DNA from: Solobacterium sp.
GTDB taxonomy: Bacteria > Bacillota_I > Bacilli_A > Erysipelotrichales > Erysipelotrichaceae
Reading direction: 5' to 3'
DNA length: 43,818 bases
Assembly: GCA_017433125.1 (NCBI GenBank)
Contig: JAFRHT010000135.1
Location: forward strand, 1 to 43,818
In this document: positions 1 through 6,881 of the stretch, piece after piece
Layout of the letters: each line of letters begins with the position of its first letter
Numbering within the stretch: the first letter of the stretch is position 1
The notes under the pieces: model-generated
Database searches by the model: none
The model's input: the letters and a program-made list of their open reading frames with translations, nothing else
What the model was told of the DNA's origin: nothing
Program-made: the position numbers and the translations under genes

Positions 1-37
1 AGCATGTTATTGTTAAAAAAACAGGAGGAACGAAACA

Positions 38-388
38 ATGCTGTTTGTATGGTACCCGAAATGCTCCACCAGCCTGAAGGCGAAGAAATGGCTGGATGCG
101 CACAATATCCCGTATGAGGAAAGAAATATCAGGGAAGATAATCCGACCGCGGCGGAACTGAAGCAGTGGCATGAGAAAAGCGGGCTGCCGCTGAAGAAGT
201 TCTTTAATACATCCGGCATGCTGTACCGGGAGATGAAACTGTCCGAAAAACTGCCGCAGATGTCAGAAGAAGAACAGATCGAACTGCTGGCGACGGACGG
301 CATGCTGGTGAAGCGGCCGGTACTGGTTGATGGGGACCTGGTGCTGACCGGCTTCCGGGAAGCGGAATATCAAAAACTGCTGAAATAG
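38..388 (+). CDS. ArsC/Spx-family thioredoxin-fold protein
   Basis: A 116-residue protein of the ArsC/Spx/YffB type. The N-terminal strand WYPKC leads into a CSTS motif (Cys9 to Ser12), the place of the redox-active cysteine in arsenate-reductase-like proteins. The Spx-type second cysteine (CxxC) is absent, so a simple YffB- or ArsC-like thiol enzyme is more likely than a disulfide-sensing Spx regulator. The C-terminal part ([15 protein letters not shown]) matches the family ending, in which the strand before GF carries substrate-facing residues. Length is normal for the family (about 115-120). The start is set by AGGAGGA about 8 bases upstream of ATG 38. It lies directly before rubrerythrin, which suggests a shared thiol/oxidative-stress setting, but the substrate is unknown. 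The promoter is outside the window or in the first 37 bases. Confidence 0.85.
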   Translation: MLFVWYPKCSTSLKAKKWLDAHNIPYEERNIREDNPTAAELKQWHEKSGLPLKKFFNTSGMLYREMKLSEKLPQMSEEEQIELLATDGMLVKRPVLVDGDLVLTGFREAEYQKLLK

Positions 389-429
389 ACAGAGAACCTG
401 CTATGATGAACACAGGAGGTATTACCATC

Positions 430-972
430 ATGAAAGACATCAAGGGAACGCAGACCGAGAAGAATCTGGCCGCGGCGTTCGCGGGAGAAAGCCAGGCCCG
501 CAACAAGTATGACTACTGGGCAAGCAAGGCCAAGAAGGAAGGCTACGAGCAGATCGCTGCCATCTTCGCCGAAACAGCCCTGAACGAAAAAGAACATGCC
601 AAGATGTGGTTCAAACTGCTGCAGGGCGGCGCGATCCACGATACAGTTGACAACCTGAAACAGGCTGCGGCCGGTGAAAACGAAGAATGGACATCCATGT
701 ACAAGGAATTCGCCGAGACAGCCGATGCGGAAGGCTTCCCGGAGATTGCCGCGCAGTTCAGGGGTGTCGGCGGGATCGAGAAGGAACACGAAGAGCGTTA
801 TCTGAAGCTGCTGGCCAACATCGAAGACAAGACTGTTTTTGCCAAGGCAGACGAAGTCGTATGGCAGTGCCGCAACTGCGGTTACACTGTCACCGCCAAG
901 GAAGCACCGGCAATCTGCCCGGTATGCGCGCATCCGCAGGCTTACTTCGAAGTCAAGAAGAACAACTTCTGA
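430..972 (+). CDS. rbr: Rubrerythrin
   Basis: Cytoplasmic non-haem iron peroxidase of anaerobes that reduces hydrogen peroxide using electrons from rubredoxin-like donors. 180 residues when started at ATG 430, which is placed by the strong site ACAGGAGGT at 411-420; an upstream in-frame ATG at 403 would bury that site inside the coding sequence. Residues 1-140 form the four-helix ferritin-like di-iron domain, with Glu20, the EKEH segment at 53-56 and the second EKEH at 117-120 as iron ligands. Residues 145-180 form the C-terminal rubredoxin-like FeS4 domain with Cys147/Cys150 and Cys163/Cys166. Length and domain order are those of classical rubrerythrin. A terminator follows at once, so it ends the transcript begun with the ArsC-like gene or its own unit. 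Confidence 0.97.
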   Translation: MKDIKGTQTEKNLAAAFAGESQARNKYDYWASKAKKEGYEQIAAIFAETALNEKEHAKMWFKLLQGGAIHDTVDNLKQAAAGENEEWTSMYKEFAETADAEGFPEIAAQFRGVGGIEKEHEERYLKLLANIEDKTVFAKADEVVWQCRNCGYTVTAKEAPAICPVCAHPQAYFEVKKNNF

Positions 973-980
973 ACCAGGTA

Positions 981-1006
981 AAACCCGTGAAAACACGGGT
1001 TTTTTC
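981..1006 (+). terminator. Rho-independent terminator after rubrerythrin
   Basis: AACCCGTG and CACGGGTT form a stem around a four-base AAAA loop, followed by a run of T. It sits 9 bases after the rubrerythrin stop codon. Confidence 0.9.
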
Positions 1007-1014
1007 GTGCCGTC

Positions 1015-1023
1015 TGGTATAAT
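1015..1023 (+). promoter_or_regulatory. Extended -10 promoter of thpR
   Basis: TGGTATAAT is a perfect -10 (TATAAT at 1018-1023) with the TG extension. It lies just behind the preceding terminator; no good -35 is visible. The predicted start of transcription is within one or two bases of the ATG at 1032, so the thpR mRNA may be leaderless or nearly so. Confidence 0.6.
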
Positions 1024-1031
1024 CTGAGACG

Positions 1032-1544
1032 ATGAGACTGTTTATCGCAATCCTGCCGGATGAAACGATGCGGCAGAGCCTGGCGGATCTGCAGCAGGCA
1101 ATGAAGGAAAAAGGCATCCGCGGCCGGTACACGGATCCTTTCAACCTGCATGTTACCCTCGCGTTTATCGGGGATTACCAGCCGGAACCGGTCATGGATG
1201 TACTGGCAGAAATTCCGTTTGAAGCCATGGAACTGGTGCCGGAAGGCATCCTGCGTTTCCGCGACCTGTATGCCTGCGAACTGCGGGAACCGCCGGAACT
1301 GTCGGCATATGTCCGCCGGCTGCGCCATGCCCTGGCGGAACAGGGCATCCCCTTTGACCGCAAGGCCTTCCGTCCGCATATCACGCTGGTACGCAGGGCA
1401 GATGCAAAACGGCAGGAATATCCGCTGCTGGATATCCCGGCCACGGTCATGAAGGCGGAACGGGTCTCCCTGATGCGCTCACAGCCGGGCAGGAACGGCA
1501 TGGTATATACCGAAATCGGGGCAGTGCCGGACGGAAACGGATGA
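1032..1544 (+). CDS. thpR: RNA 2',3'-cyclic phosphodiesterase
   Basis: Member of the 2H phosphoesterase superfamily (LigT/ThpR) that opens 2',3'-cyclic phosphates on RNA ends. Both catalytic HxTx motifs are present: HVTL at residues 40-43 and HITL at 116-119, with the usual spacing. The N-terminal RLFIAILPD strand and 170-residue length are typical. The start ATG at 1032 gives the canonical N-terminus, yet no ribosome-binding site precedes it and a TATAAT box lies only 8 bases upstream, pointing to a very short leader. The stop is followed by another TATAAT box (1564-1569) for the next gene, so thpR probably forms a single-gene unit. Confidence 0.93.
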   Translation: MRLFIAILPDETMRQSLADLQQAMKEKGIRGRYTDPFNLHVTLAFIGDYQPEPVMDVLAEIPFEAMELVPEGILRFRDLYACELREPPELSAYVRRLRHALAEQGIPFDRKAFRPHITLVRRADAKRQEYPLLDIPATVMKAERVSLMRSQPGRNGMVYTEIGAVPDGNG

Positions 1545-1563
1545 GTCGCACGAAAAGTTCCGA

Positions 1564-1569
1564 TATAAT
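1564..1569 (+). promoter_or_regulatory. -10 box of the psuK-psuG unit
   Basis: TATAAT lies 30 bases before the psuK ATG, with the ribosome-binding site AAGGAG at 1585-1590 in between. No convincing -35 is seen 16-18 bases upstream. Confidence 0.5.
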
Positions 1570-1599
1570 GAAAGAGTATTACCGAAGGAGACAGAGCAG

Positions 1600-2529
1600 A
1601 TGAGCAGAGCGTATGCAGTCGGCATCGGCGCCGCCAATATTGATATCTACGGACGCAGTCTTCTGCCGATCCGGGAAAAGACCGACCACCCGGCGGAAAT
1701 CTTCACCGGGGCCGGCGGGGTAACCCGGAATATTCTGGACAACCTGCAGCGGCTGGATGTCCCGGTATCCCTGATCAGCGCGGTCGGCGATGACATGTTC
1801 GGGGAGATGCTGCTGAAGATGTGCCGGGAACAGGGCATGGATGTCAGCCAGGTGCTGACCGTGCCCGGGGAAAAGACCAGTGTGTTCATGCAGGTGCAGA
1901 ACGATGATCATGATATGTACATGGCGCTGTGCGACATGAGCGTCATGCGGCACATTGACACAGCCTGCCTGCAGGCCAGAAAACAGCTGCTGGACGGTGC
2001 GGCACTGATCATCATGGATCCTTCCCTGCCGGTTGAAAGCCTGGAATATCTTGTGTCCGCATACGGGAACAAAATTGTGGTTGATCCCGTATCGGATATC
2101 TACGCGGAGAAAATGATTGTATATGCCGGAAGGATCTTTGCCCTGAAGCCGAACCGGACCGAACTGGAAGTACTCAGCGGGATGAAGATCACAGATGAGG
2201 ACAGCCTGGAACAGGCCGGAAAGAAACTGATTGAGAAAGGGCTGAAAACGCTGTATATTTCTTTGGGCAGGGACGGATGTCTTTATATGGACGAAAAACG
2301 GACAATCCGGCGGAAAATGAAGCCCGTGGAAACGATGGTAAACGCTTCCGGGGCCGGGGACAGTTTCCTGGCCGGTATCCTCAGCGGCATCCTGCATGAC
2401 GGCAGCATCGAAGAGGTGCTGGATTATGGTCTGGCAGCCGGGCGGCTGGCAGTGCAGAGCAAAGAGGCAATCAGTCCCGATCTGAATCTGGAAACCCTGA
2501 AGAAAATCATAAAGGAGAACATAACATGA
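1600..2529 (+). CDS. psuK: PfkB-family sugar kinase, probable pseudouridine kinase
   Basis: 309-residue ribokinase-like (PfkB) kinase. The N-terminal PfkB signature (GAGGVTRNILDNLQRL, from residue 37) and the C-terminal anion-hole/catalytic motif NASGAGDSF (GAGD 251-254, Asp254 as base) are intact. The specific assignment to pseudouridine phosphorylation rests on context: its last four bases overlap the start codon of psuG (ATGA), the enzyme that takes pseudouridine 5'-phosphate. Together they convert pseudouridine to uracil and ribose 5-phosphate. Residues after NP/G in the family that choose the sugar cannot be read with certainty, so another nucleoside or sugar is possible. The start has AAGGAG nine bases upstream. 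Confidence 0.88.
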   Translation: MSRAYAVGIGAANIDIYGRSLLPIREKTDHPAEIFTGAGGVTRNILDNLQRLDVPVSLISAVGDDMFGEMLLKMCREQGMDVSQVLTVPGEKTSVFMQVQNDDHDMYMALCDMSVMRHIDTACLQARKQLLDGAALIIMDPSLPVESLEYLVSAYGNKIVVDPVSDIYAEKMIVYAGRIFALKPNRTELEVLSGMKITDEDSLEQAGKKLIEKGLKTLYISLGRDGCLYMDEKRTIRRKMKPVETMVNASGAGDSFLAGILSGILHDGSIEEVLDYGLAAGRLAVQSKEAISPDLNLETLKKIIKENIT

Positions 2530-3446
2530 ATATCGAAAAGTATCTGGACATTCAGCCGGAAATCGCGGAAGCAATCGCTGCCGGCAAGCCGGTTGTGGCC
2601 CTGGAGAGCACGATCCTCTCCCATGGCATGCCGTTCCCGGAGAACATGGAATTCGCGCACAACGTGGAAAAGATCATCCGGGCGGAAGGCGCCATCCCGG
2701 CAACAACCGCCATTATCGGCGGCAAGCTGAAGGTCGGCCTGAGTTCGGAAGAACTGGACCTCATGTGCAAGGCTGACAATGTCGGCAAGGTATCCCGGCG
2801 GGATGTGGCCGTATACCTGGCGACGGGCAAGACCGGCGCGACAACGGTTGCGACAACCATGCTCATCGCGTCACTGGCCGGCATCCGGGTCTTTGCGACC
2901 GGCGGGATCGGCGGGGTTCACCGCGGCGCCGAGCACAGCATGGATATTTCCGCTGACCTGCAGGAACTGGCCAATACACCGGTTGCGGTTGTCTGTGCCG
3001 GGGCAAAGATGATCCTGGACCTTGGTCTGACCCTGGAATATCTGGAAACACAGGGGGTTCCGGTACTGGGCTATCAGACTGATGAATTCCCGTCCTTCTA
3101 CTGCCGGACCAGCGGCTTCAAGCTGGACTTCCGGGCTGATACACCGGAAATGATCGCGAAGATCATGAAGGCCAAGTGGGAAGTCGGCCTCAAGGGCGGC
3201 ATGGTCATCGGCAACCCGATTCCGGAAGAATACGCGCTGGATTATGACTACATGAGCGGCATTATCAACGAAGCCCTGAAGAAGGCGGAGGAGAAGGGCG
3301 TCCGCGGCAAGAACATCACCCCGTTCCTGCTGGCCGAGATCAAGGATCTGACCGGCGGTGTGGCCCTGGCTTCCAACCTGCAGCTGGCCTACAACAACGC
3401 CCGCCTGGCAAGTAAAATCGCCGTTGCGTACGCAGACGAAAAGTAA
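2526..3446 (+). CDS. psuG: Pseudouridine-5'-phosphate glycosidase
   Basis: Breaks the C-C glycosidic bond of pseudouridine 5'-phosphate to uracil and ribose 5-phosphate (reversible). 306 residues, the normal length. The conserved N-terminal block ALESTILSHGMPFP (Glu27 corresponds to the essential glutamate), GGxHRGAEHSMDISADLQEL and the lysine in CAGAKMILD (Lys161, expected Schiff-base lysine) are present. Start codon overlaps the psuK stop as ATGA and is preceded by AAAGGAGAA, giving translational coupling. A terminator follows. Cytoplasmic RNA-turnover salvage is the likely role. Confidence 0.96.
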   Translation: MNIEKYLDIQPEIAEAIAAGKPVVALESTILSHGMPFPENMEFAHNVEKIIRAEGAIPATTAIIGGKLKVGLSSEELDLMCKADNVGKVSRRDVAVYLATGKTGATTVATTMLIASLAGIRVFATGGIGGVHRGAEHSMDISADLQELANTPVAVVCAGAKMILDLGLTLEYLETQGVPVLGYQTDEFPSFYCRTSGFKLDFRADTPEMIAKIMKAKWEVGLKGGMVIGNPIPEEYALDYDYMSGIINEALKKAEEKGVRGKNITPFLLAEIKDLTGGVALASNLQLAYNNARLASKIAVAYADEK

Positions 3447-3460
3447 GCAGAATCCAAAGA

Positions 3461-3500
3461 CCGGATCTGTTCCTCAGACGGGAGCTGATCCGGTTTTTTT
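3461..3500 (+). terminator. Terminator after psuG
   Basis: CCGGATC at 3461-3467 pairs with GATCCGG at 3487-3493, followed by seven T. It closes the psuK-psuG unit. Confidence 0.88.
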
Positions 3501-3535
3501 CATCTGTCTGACCAGGCTGTGTCCGCCTGTTGGCG

Positions 3536-3564
3536 TTGACGGTTTGTGCAGAAACGTGTAAATT
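3536..3564 (+). promoter_or_regulatory. Promoter of the ribozyme-nagB transcript
   Basis: TTGACG at 3536-3541, 17-base spacer, then TAAATT at 3559-3564. Transcription would start near 3571, giving about 80 bases before the ribozyme cleavage site. In that leader AACAGC (3610-3615) can pair with GCTGTT (3644-3649) around an inner stem CCTCA/TGAGG, placing a hairpin directly before the cleavage site. Confidence 0.55.
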
Positions 3565-3649
3565 TTTTACTATAGGGATTCGATAAAACAATACGGACCC
3601 TATCATTAAAACAGCCTCATGGCCGTGCGTGAGGAACGGAGAAGCTGTT

Positions 3650-3790
3650 AGCGCCAGGCCCGCAGAAGGGTGACGAGGATTGGCAGTTGTCGAAAGACTC
3701 GGCGGATGCTGCCACGGTAATGTGTGGATCGTAAAAGAGAAAAGAAAAAGCGGAATCAAAACCGTAACAGAGGTTCTCTTGACACATAAT
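3650..3790 (+). ncRNA. glmS ribozyme: glmS-type self-cleaving ribozyme in the nagB leader
   Basis: Glucosamine-6-phosphate-activated ribozyme. Predicted cleavage falls between A3650 and G3651. The core elements follow in the known order: AGCGCC, GACGAGG (3672-3678), TCGGCGGATGC (3699-3709). Pairings read from the sequence: short P1 GCCC/GGGT (3658-3661 with 3668-3671); P2 TGGCAG/CTGCCA (3681-3686 with 3709-3714); GCGCC with GGCG (3651-3655 with 3701-3704); P3 CGGT/ATCG (3715-3718 with 3728-3731); pseudoknot P3.1 ATGTGT/ACACAT (3720-3725 with 3782-3787); P4 AAGAGAA/TTCTCTT (3735-3741 with 3774-3780) with inner CGG/CCG. All helices of the family are accounted for. The gene downstream is nagB rather than glmS. 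A further imperfect hairpin with four T follows at 3813-3838. Confidence 0.92.
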
Positions 3791-3884
3791 ACATATCCGG
3801 ATCCGGGCAAAGGCAGGGGATTCATCCTGTCTGCTTTTCGGCACGGGTGCGGACAGAAAAAAGAAAGAGAGAATAGAAATTAAT

Positions 3885-4688
3885 ATGCGTGTAGTCATTC
3901 AGGATAACTATGAAAAAATGAGCAAGTGGGCAGCTGATTATATTGCCAAGAAGATCAACGCCCACAACAATGGTCCGGAAGCCGGATGTCCGTTCGTTCT
4001 CGGTCTGCCGACCGGTTCTTCCCCGATCGGTGTCTATAAAGAACTGGCCCGCATGAACCAGGCCGGTGAGCTGTCCTTCGCCAATGTTGTCACCTTCAAC
4101 ATGGATGAATATCTGGGTCTGCCGCATGAACATGACCAGTCCTACTGGTATTTCATGCATGACAACTTCTTTGATCACCTGGTCGACATGAAGCCGGAGA
4201 ACATCAACATTCTCAACGGCATGACCGATGATCCGGAAAAGGAGTGCGCAGACTATGAGGCCAAGATCGCTTCCTACGGCGGCATTGACCTGTTCATGGG
4301 CGGCATCGGCGTTGACGGCCACCTGGCTTTCAACGAACCGTATACATCCCTGACCTCCAGAACCGGTGTCAGAAACCTGACAACGGACACCAGAATCGTC
4401 AACAGCCGCTTCTTCGGCAACGATCCGGAAAAGGTTCCGGCGCAGGCCCTGTCCGTCGGCATTGGCACAGTCACCGATTCCAAGGAAGTCCTGGTGCTGA
4501 TCTCCGGCCACAACAAGGCACGGGCGCTGGCTGCCACCGTCGAGGGCGGGGTTTCCCAGAAGTGGACCTGCTCGGCCCTGCAGATGCATAACGGCGCGAT
4601 CATTGCCTGTGATGAGGAAGCCTGCGGCGAACTGATGGTCGATACCTACAAGTACTTCCTCGATATCGAACGGGGTGAACGGCTTTAA
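3885..4688 (+). CDS. nagB: Glucosamine-6-phosphate deaminase
   Basis: Interconverts glucosamine 6-phosphate and fructose 6-phosphate plus ammonia. 267 residues, full length. Phosphate-binding GLPTGSSPIGVY (40-51) and the catalytic set Asp74 in FNMDEY, Asp144 and His146 in GVDGHLAFNEP, and Glu151 match the E. coli enzyme (Asp72, Asp141, His143, Glu148). Its mRNA begins with a glmS ribozyme, which would cut the message when glucosamine 6-phosphate is high; that is the logic expected for a biosynthetic enzyme. The next gene, an acyltransferase, overlaps by one base. A purely catabolic NagB would be expected to be induced, not repressed, by this ligand, so direction of flux is an open question. 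The leader just before ATG contains AAAGAAAGAGAG as a weak ribosome-binding site. Confidence 0.96.
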   Translation: MRVVIQDNYEKMSKWAADYIAKKINAHNNGPEAGCPFVLGLPTGSSPIGVYKELARMNQAGELSFANVVTFNMDEYLGLPHEHDQSYWYFMHDNFFDHLVDMKPENINILNGMTDDPEKECADYEAKIASYGGIDLFMGGIGVDGHLAFNEPYTSLTSRTGVRNLTTDTRIVNSRFFGNDPEKVPAQALSVGIGTVTDSKEVLVLISGHNKARALAATVEGGVSQKWTCSALQMHNGAIIACDEEACGELMVDTYKYFLDIERGERL

Positions 4689-5353
4689 TGTATACGATCA
4701 AAGACCTGTATGATCTGGAACATACCCAGGCCAGGAAATATCTGGAAAAATATACCTATCCGTGGGAAGCGCTGAAAGGGATCAAGGAACTGATTGTTGA
4801 AATCGGCCAGTCCCTGGATCCGGAAGAATACACGGAAGTATCCGAGCATGTCTGGGTGCACAAGACAGCGACGGTCTTCCCGTCCGCATACCTGGGGGCA
4901 CCGTGCATCATCGGCCCGGAAACGGAAGTCCGCCACTGCGCGTTCATCCGCGGTTCGGCCCTGGTCGGCGCCAACTGCGTGGTCGGCAATTCCTGTGAAC
5001 TGAAGAATGTCATCCTGTTTGACCATGTGCAGACCCCGCACTACAACTACGTCGGTGACAGCATCCTCGGCTATTACGCGCACATGGGGGCCGGTTCGGT
5101 CACATCCAACGTCAAGAGTGACAAGAAACTGGTTGTTGTCCACGGCGGCGATGAGAATGTGGAAACCGGACTGAAGAAGTTCGGAGCCATGCTGGGTGAC
5201 CATGTGGAAGTCGGCTGCAATTCCGTGCTGAATCCGGGCACGGTTGTGGGCCGCAACAGCCGGGTTTATCCGACCAGCTGCGTACGGGGCGTTGTGCCGG
5301 CCGACAGCATCTACAAGGACAACGGCACGATTGTCCGGCAGAAAGAGGACTGA
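4688..5353 (+). CDS. Hexapeptide-repeat (left-handed beta-helix) acyltransferase
   Basis: 221 residues. The central part (about 50-205) shows imperfect hexapeptide repeats such as AYLGAPCIIGPETEV, ALVGANCVVGNSCELKNVI and YVGDSILGYYAHMGAGS, typical of the left-handed beta-helix of GlmU C-terminal-like N-acetyltransferases and sugar-phosphate acyltransferases. The N-terminal 50 residues are helical and have no nucleotidyltransferase motif, so this is a stand-alone acyltransferase module. The ATG shares its A with the nagB stop (TAATG), so both proteins come from one ribozyme-controlled message. A role in acetylating glucosamine phosphate toward UDP-GlcNAc is an attractive inference but unproven; any acyl acceptor is possible. 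A terminator follows at 5377. Confidence 0.85.
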   Translation: MYTIKDLYDLEHTQARKYLEKYTYPWEALKGIKELIVEIGQSLDPEEYTEVSEHVWVHKTATVFPSAYLGAPCIIGPETEVRHCAFIRGSALVGANCVVGNSCELKNVILFDHVQTPHYNYVGDSILGYYAHMGAGSVTSNVKSDKKLVVVHGGDENVETGLKKFGAMLGDHVEVGCNSVLNPGTVVGRNSRVYPTSCVRGVVPADSIYKDNGTIVRQKED

Positions 5354-5376
5354 GCATACCGACTGGTATGGGAATA

Positions 5377-5403
5377 AAAGAGGACAGGTCATGTCCTCTT
5401 TTG
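5377..5403 (+). terminator. Terminator after the nagB-acyltransferase operon
   Basis: AAAGAGGACA and TGTCCTCTTT pair around GGTCA, ending in a T run. Very strong stem. Confidence 0.92.
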
Positions 5404-5458
5404 CGTATTCTCCGGATATTTATAAAAGAAAAAGCTCCGGATCGGCCGGAGCGGCGAA

Positions 5459-5546
5459 AATGTAAACTGCCGTGTTACATTCTGCACAGGAGAATTTCTT
5501 GCTGGACAGGGAAAAAGGACATTACAATGAGCCTGTACATGTACAG
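5459..5546. promoter_or_regulatory. Two palindromes before the XRE gene, candidate operators
   Basis: AATGTAA at 5459-5465 is inverted at 5475-5481 (TTACATT). CTGTACATGTACAG at 5533-5546 is a perfect 14-base palindrome ending 16 bases before the preferred ATG of the regulator. Symmetric sites so close to an XRE gene suggest autoregulation. No clear -35/-10 pair was found in the 150-base gap. Confidence 0.45.
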
Positions 5547-5562
5547 AAAGGAATCCGTAACC

Positions 5563-6009
5563 ATGAATGAACTCGGAAACAAAATAGCGAAGAAAAGAAA
5601 AGACCTCGGGCTGACCCAGACAGACTTTGCGGACCGGCTCAATGTCACCAGGCAGACAGTATCCCGCTGGGAGGCAGGCACGGTACTGCCGGATATCGAT
5701 AAGATCACCGATATTGCCGGTATTCTGGGTGTCAGCTGTGATTATCTGCTGAAGGATGACTATGCCGGGGAGGAACCGGCTGCGGCCGGCAGCGTCAGCC
5801 GGCTGCTGCAGAATGCCGTGGGGAAAACCATAAGATTCAATTTCTTTGAGGATGAAGGGGATTTTGACCTGATCAACACAGACTGCAGGATTACCGCGTT
5901 TGAGGGCAGCTGGATGAAGGTGGAGGCTGATACCCGCACCGGCAAGATTGAGAAACTGATCCCGGTATCCTCCGTCCTGTCGGTTGAATTTGTGAAGGAG
6001 GCGGAATAA
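5563..6009 (+). CDS. XRE-family regulator with a C-terminal beta-rich domain
   Basis: 148 residues. Residues 3-63 form a helix-turn-helix of the Cro/C1 type (KIAKKRKDLGLTQTDFADRLNVTRQTVSRWEAG). After a linker rich in Gly/Ala, residues 80-146 make a small beta-strand-rich domain (GKTIRFNFFEDEGDFDLI ending PVSSVLSVEFV) that resembles the C-terminal half of the next gene product. ATG 5563 is chosen since it gives the usual N-terminus and has AGAAAGGA upstream; an ATG at 5527 with AAAAAGGA is possible and would add 12 residues and place the palindrome inside the gene. The next gene starts directly after its stop. Target genes unknown; autoregulation is likely. Confidence 0.85.
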   Translation: MNELGNKIAKKRKDLGLTQTDFADRLNVTRQTVSRWEAGTVLPDIDKITDIAGILGVSCDYLLKDDYAGEEPAAAGSVSRLLQNAVGKTIRFNFFEDEGDFDLINTDCRITAFEGSWMKVEADTRTGKIEKLIPVSSVLSVEFVKEAE

Positions 6010-6387
6010 ATGCAGTATTTCGGACTGATATTCGGCATCTTCGGCCTGATGGCCTATATGCAGGTCTTCGAACTGAAAAAAAGGGTCCAGGCAATGGAAA
6101 GAGAAATGTCGAAGATGAAGGGCACATCCTTCCACGATGACCGCAGGGCACTGCTGCAGGCTGCCCGTCAGCTGATCGGCCGGAAAGTTGAAATTGAAAT
6201 GAAGGAAGATCACATGGATGCGGATATCATCAGTTACGGAAACACCCGCTACGGGGCCAATACGATCCTTGACGCGGATGATGACTGGCTGCTGATCCAC
6301 ATTGACAGCCCGAAGGAAAGCAAGGACAAGCTGATCCGGCTGGAGTCGGTGAAACGGATCGGCCTTGGCCAGGAAAAGAAACAGTAA
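6010..6387 (+). CDS. Membrane-anchored protein sharing the XRE protein's C-terminal domain
   Basis: 125 residues, not recognised as a named family. Residues 2-19 (QYFGLIFGIFGLMAYMQV) are a single membrane segment, 20-38 a short charged helix probably forming a coiled coil, and 52-118 a beta-rich domain (GRKVEIEMKEDHMDADII through KLIRLESVKRIG). That domain aligns by eye with residues 84-144 of the upstream regulator: both start GK/GR plus alternating hydrophobics, have an ED..D.D(L/I)I stretch, a tryptophan, and end in L-I-x-V/L-x-S-V. The ATG follows the preceding TAA with no gap and GAAGGAGG-like GGAGGCGGA upstream. It may be the membrane partner of the regulator. Confidence 0.75.
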   Translation: MQYFGLIFGIFGLMAYMQVFELKKRVQAMEREMSKMKGTSFHDDRRALLQAARQLIGRKVEIEMKEDHMDADIISYGNTRYGANTILDADDDWLLIHIDSPKESKDKLIRLESVKRIGLGQEKKQ

Positions 6388-6412
6388 ACACAGCACAGAA
6401 GGAGGACACATC

Positions 6413-6751
6413 ATGCCGTACGCAAGACTCGACACATCCTGTTCCCTGGATGAAACTGCCCGGGAACAGATCCATGACCGCCTCTGGTCACTGCTGCAGG
6501 AAGTATACGGAGTAAACAAGGCCCTGATGGAAATCAGCGGGGACCATGAATTCTTCTACAACGACAGAAAACCGTGTGCCTATCTAGAAGTCAAACTGAT
6601 GGACCGGTTTCCGGCGGAGAAGCATGATCTGTTCATAGAACGGGCATATGCGTGTCTGTGTGAGGTCCTGAACCTGCCGGCAGAAGATATTGTGATCAAT
6701 GTGATTGCCTTGCCGGTATGGGGCAAAGACGGCAAAGTGCTGCATATCTGA
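6413..6751 (+). CDS. Tautomerase/MIF-like protein
   Basis: 112 residues starting Met-Pro, the hallmark of the tautomerase superfamily where Pro1 after Met removal is the catalytic base. The MPYARLDTS strand, the central helix, and the second half with IERAYACLCEVLNLPAEDIVINVIALPVWGKDGK fit the MIF-sized (about 115 residues) subgroup better than the 62-residue 4-oxalocrotonate tautomerases. ATG 6413 is set by AGAAGGAGGACAC; an earlier in-frame ATG at 6365 overlaps the upstream gene and would destroy Pro1. It is the last gene of the XRE operon and is followed by a terminator. Substrate unknown; a link to the regulator pair is only positional. Confidence 0.75.
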   Translation: MPYARLDTSCSLDETAREQIHDRLWSLLQEVYGVNKALMEISGDHEFFYNDRKPCAYLEVKLMDRFPAEKHDLFIERAYACLCEVLNLPAEDIVINVIALPVWGKDGKVLHI

Positions 6752-6762
6752 AGCTGATCAGA

Positions 6763-6790
6763 AGACATCCGAAAGGATGTTTTCTTTTTT
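6763..6790 (+). terminator. Terminator after the tautomerase-like gene
   Basis: ACATCC-GAAA-GGATGT stem-loop with a GNRA-type loop, followed by TTTCTTTTTT. Confidence 0.92.
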
Positions 6791-6814
6791 AATAATCGTT
6801 CGGTTCCGAATGAA

Positions 6815-6843
6815 TTGACAGGCTCTGCCTATGGCATTAAGAT
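6815..6843 (+). promoter_or_regulatory. Promoter of the marR-ABC operon
   Basis: Perfect -35 TTGACA at 6815-6820, 17-base spacer, TAAGAT at 6838-6843. Ribosome-binding site AGGAGGGG follows before ATG 6882. Confidence 0.7.
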
Positions 6844-6881
6844 GGAGCATGTACGCATGAAAACAGGAGGGGTCTGACGGT

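Noticed and set aside
403-429. ATG 403 as the rubrerythrin start.
   Set aside because: The strong ribosome-binding site at 411-420 lies inside this extension and fits ATG 430.
3813-3838. Hairpin with four T between ribozyme and nagB, possible terminator.
   Set aside because: The stem is bulged and the T run short, so it is mentioned only within the ribozyme entry.
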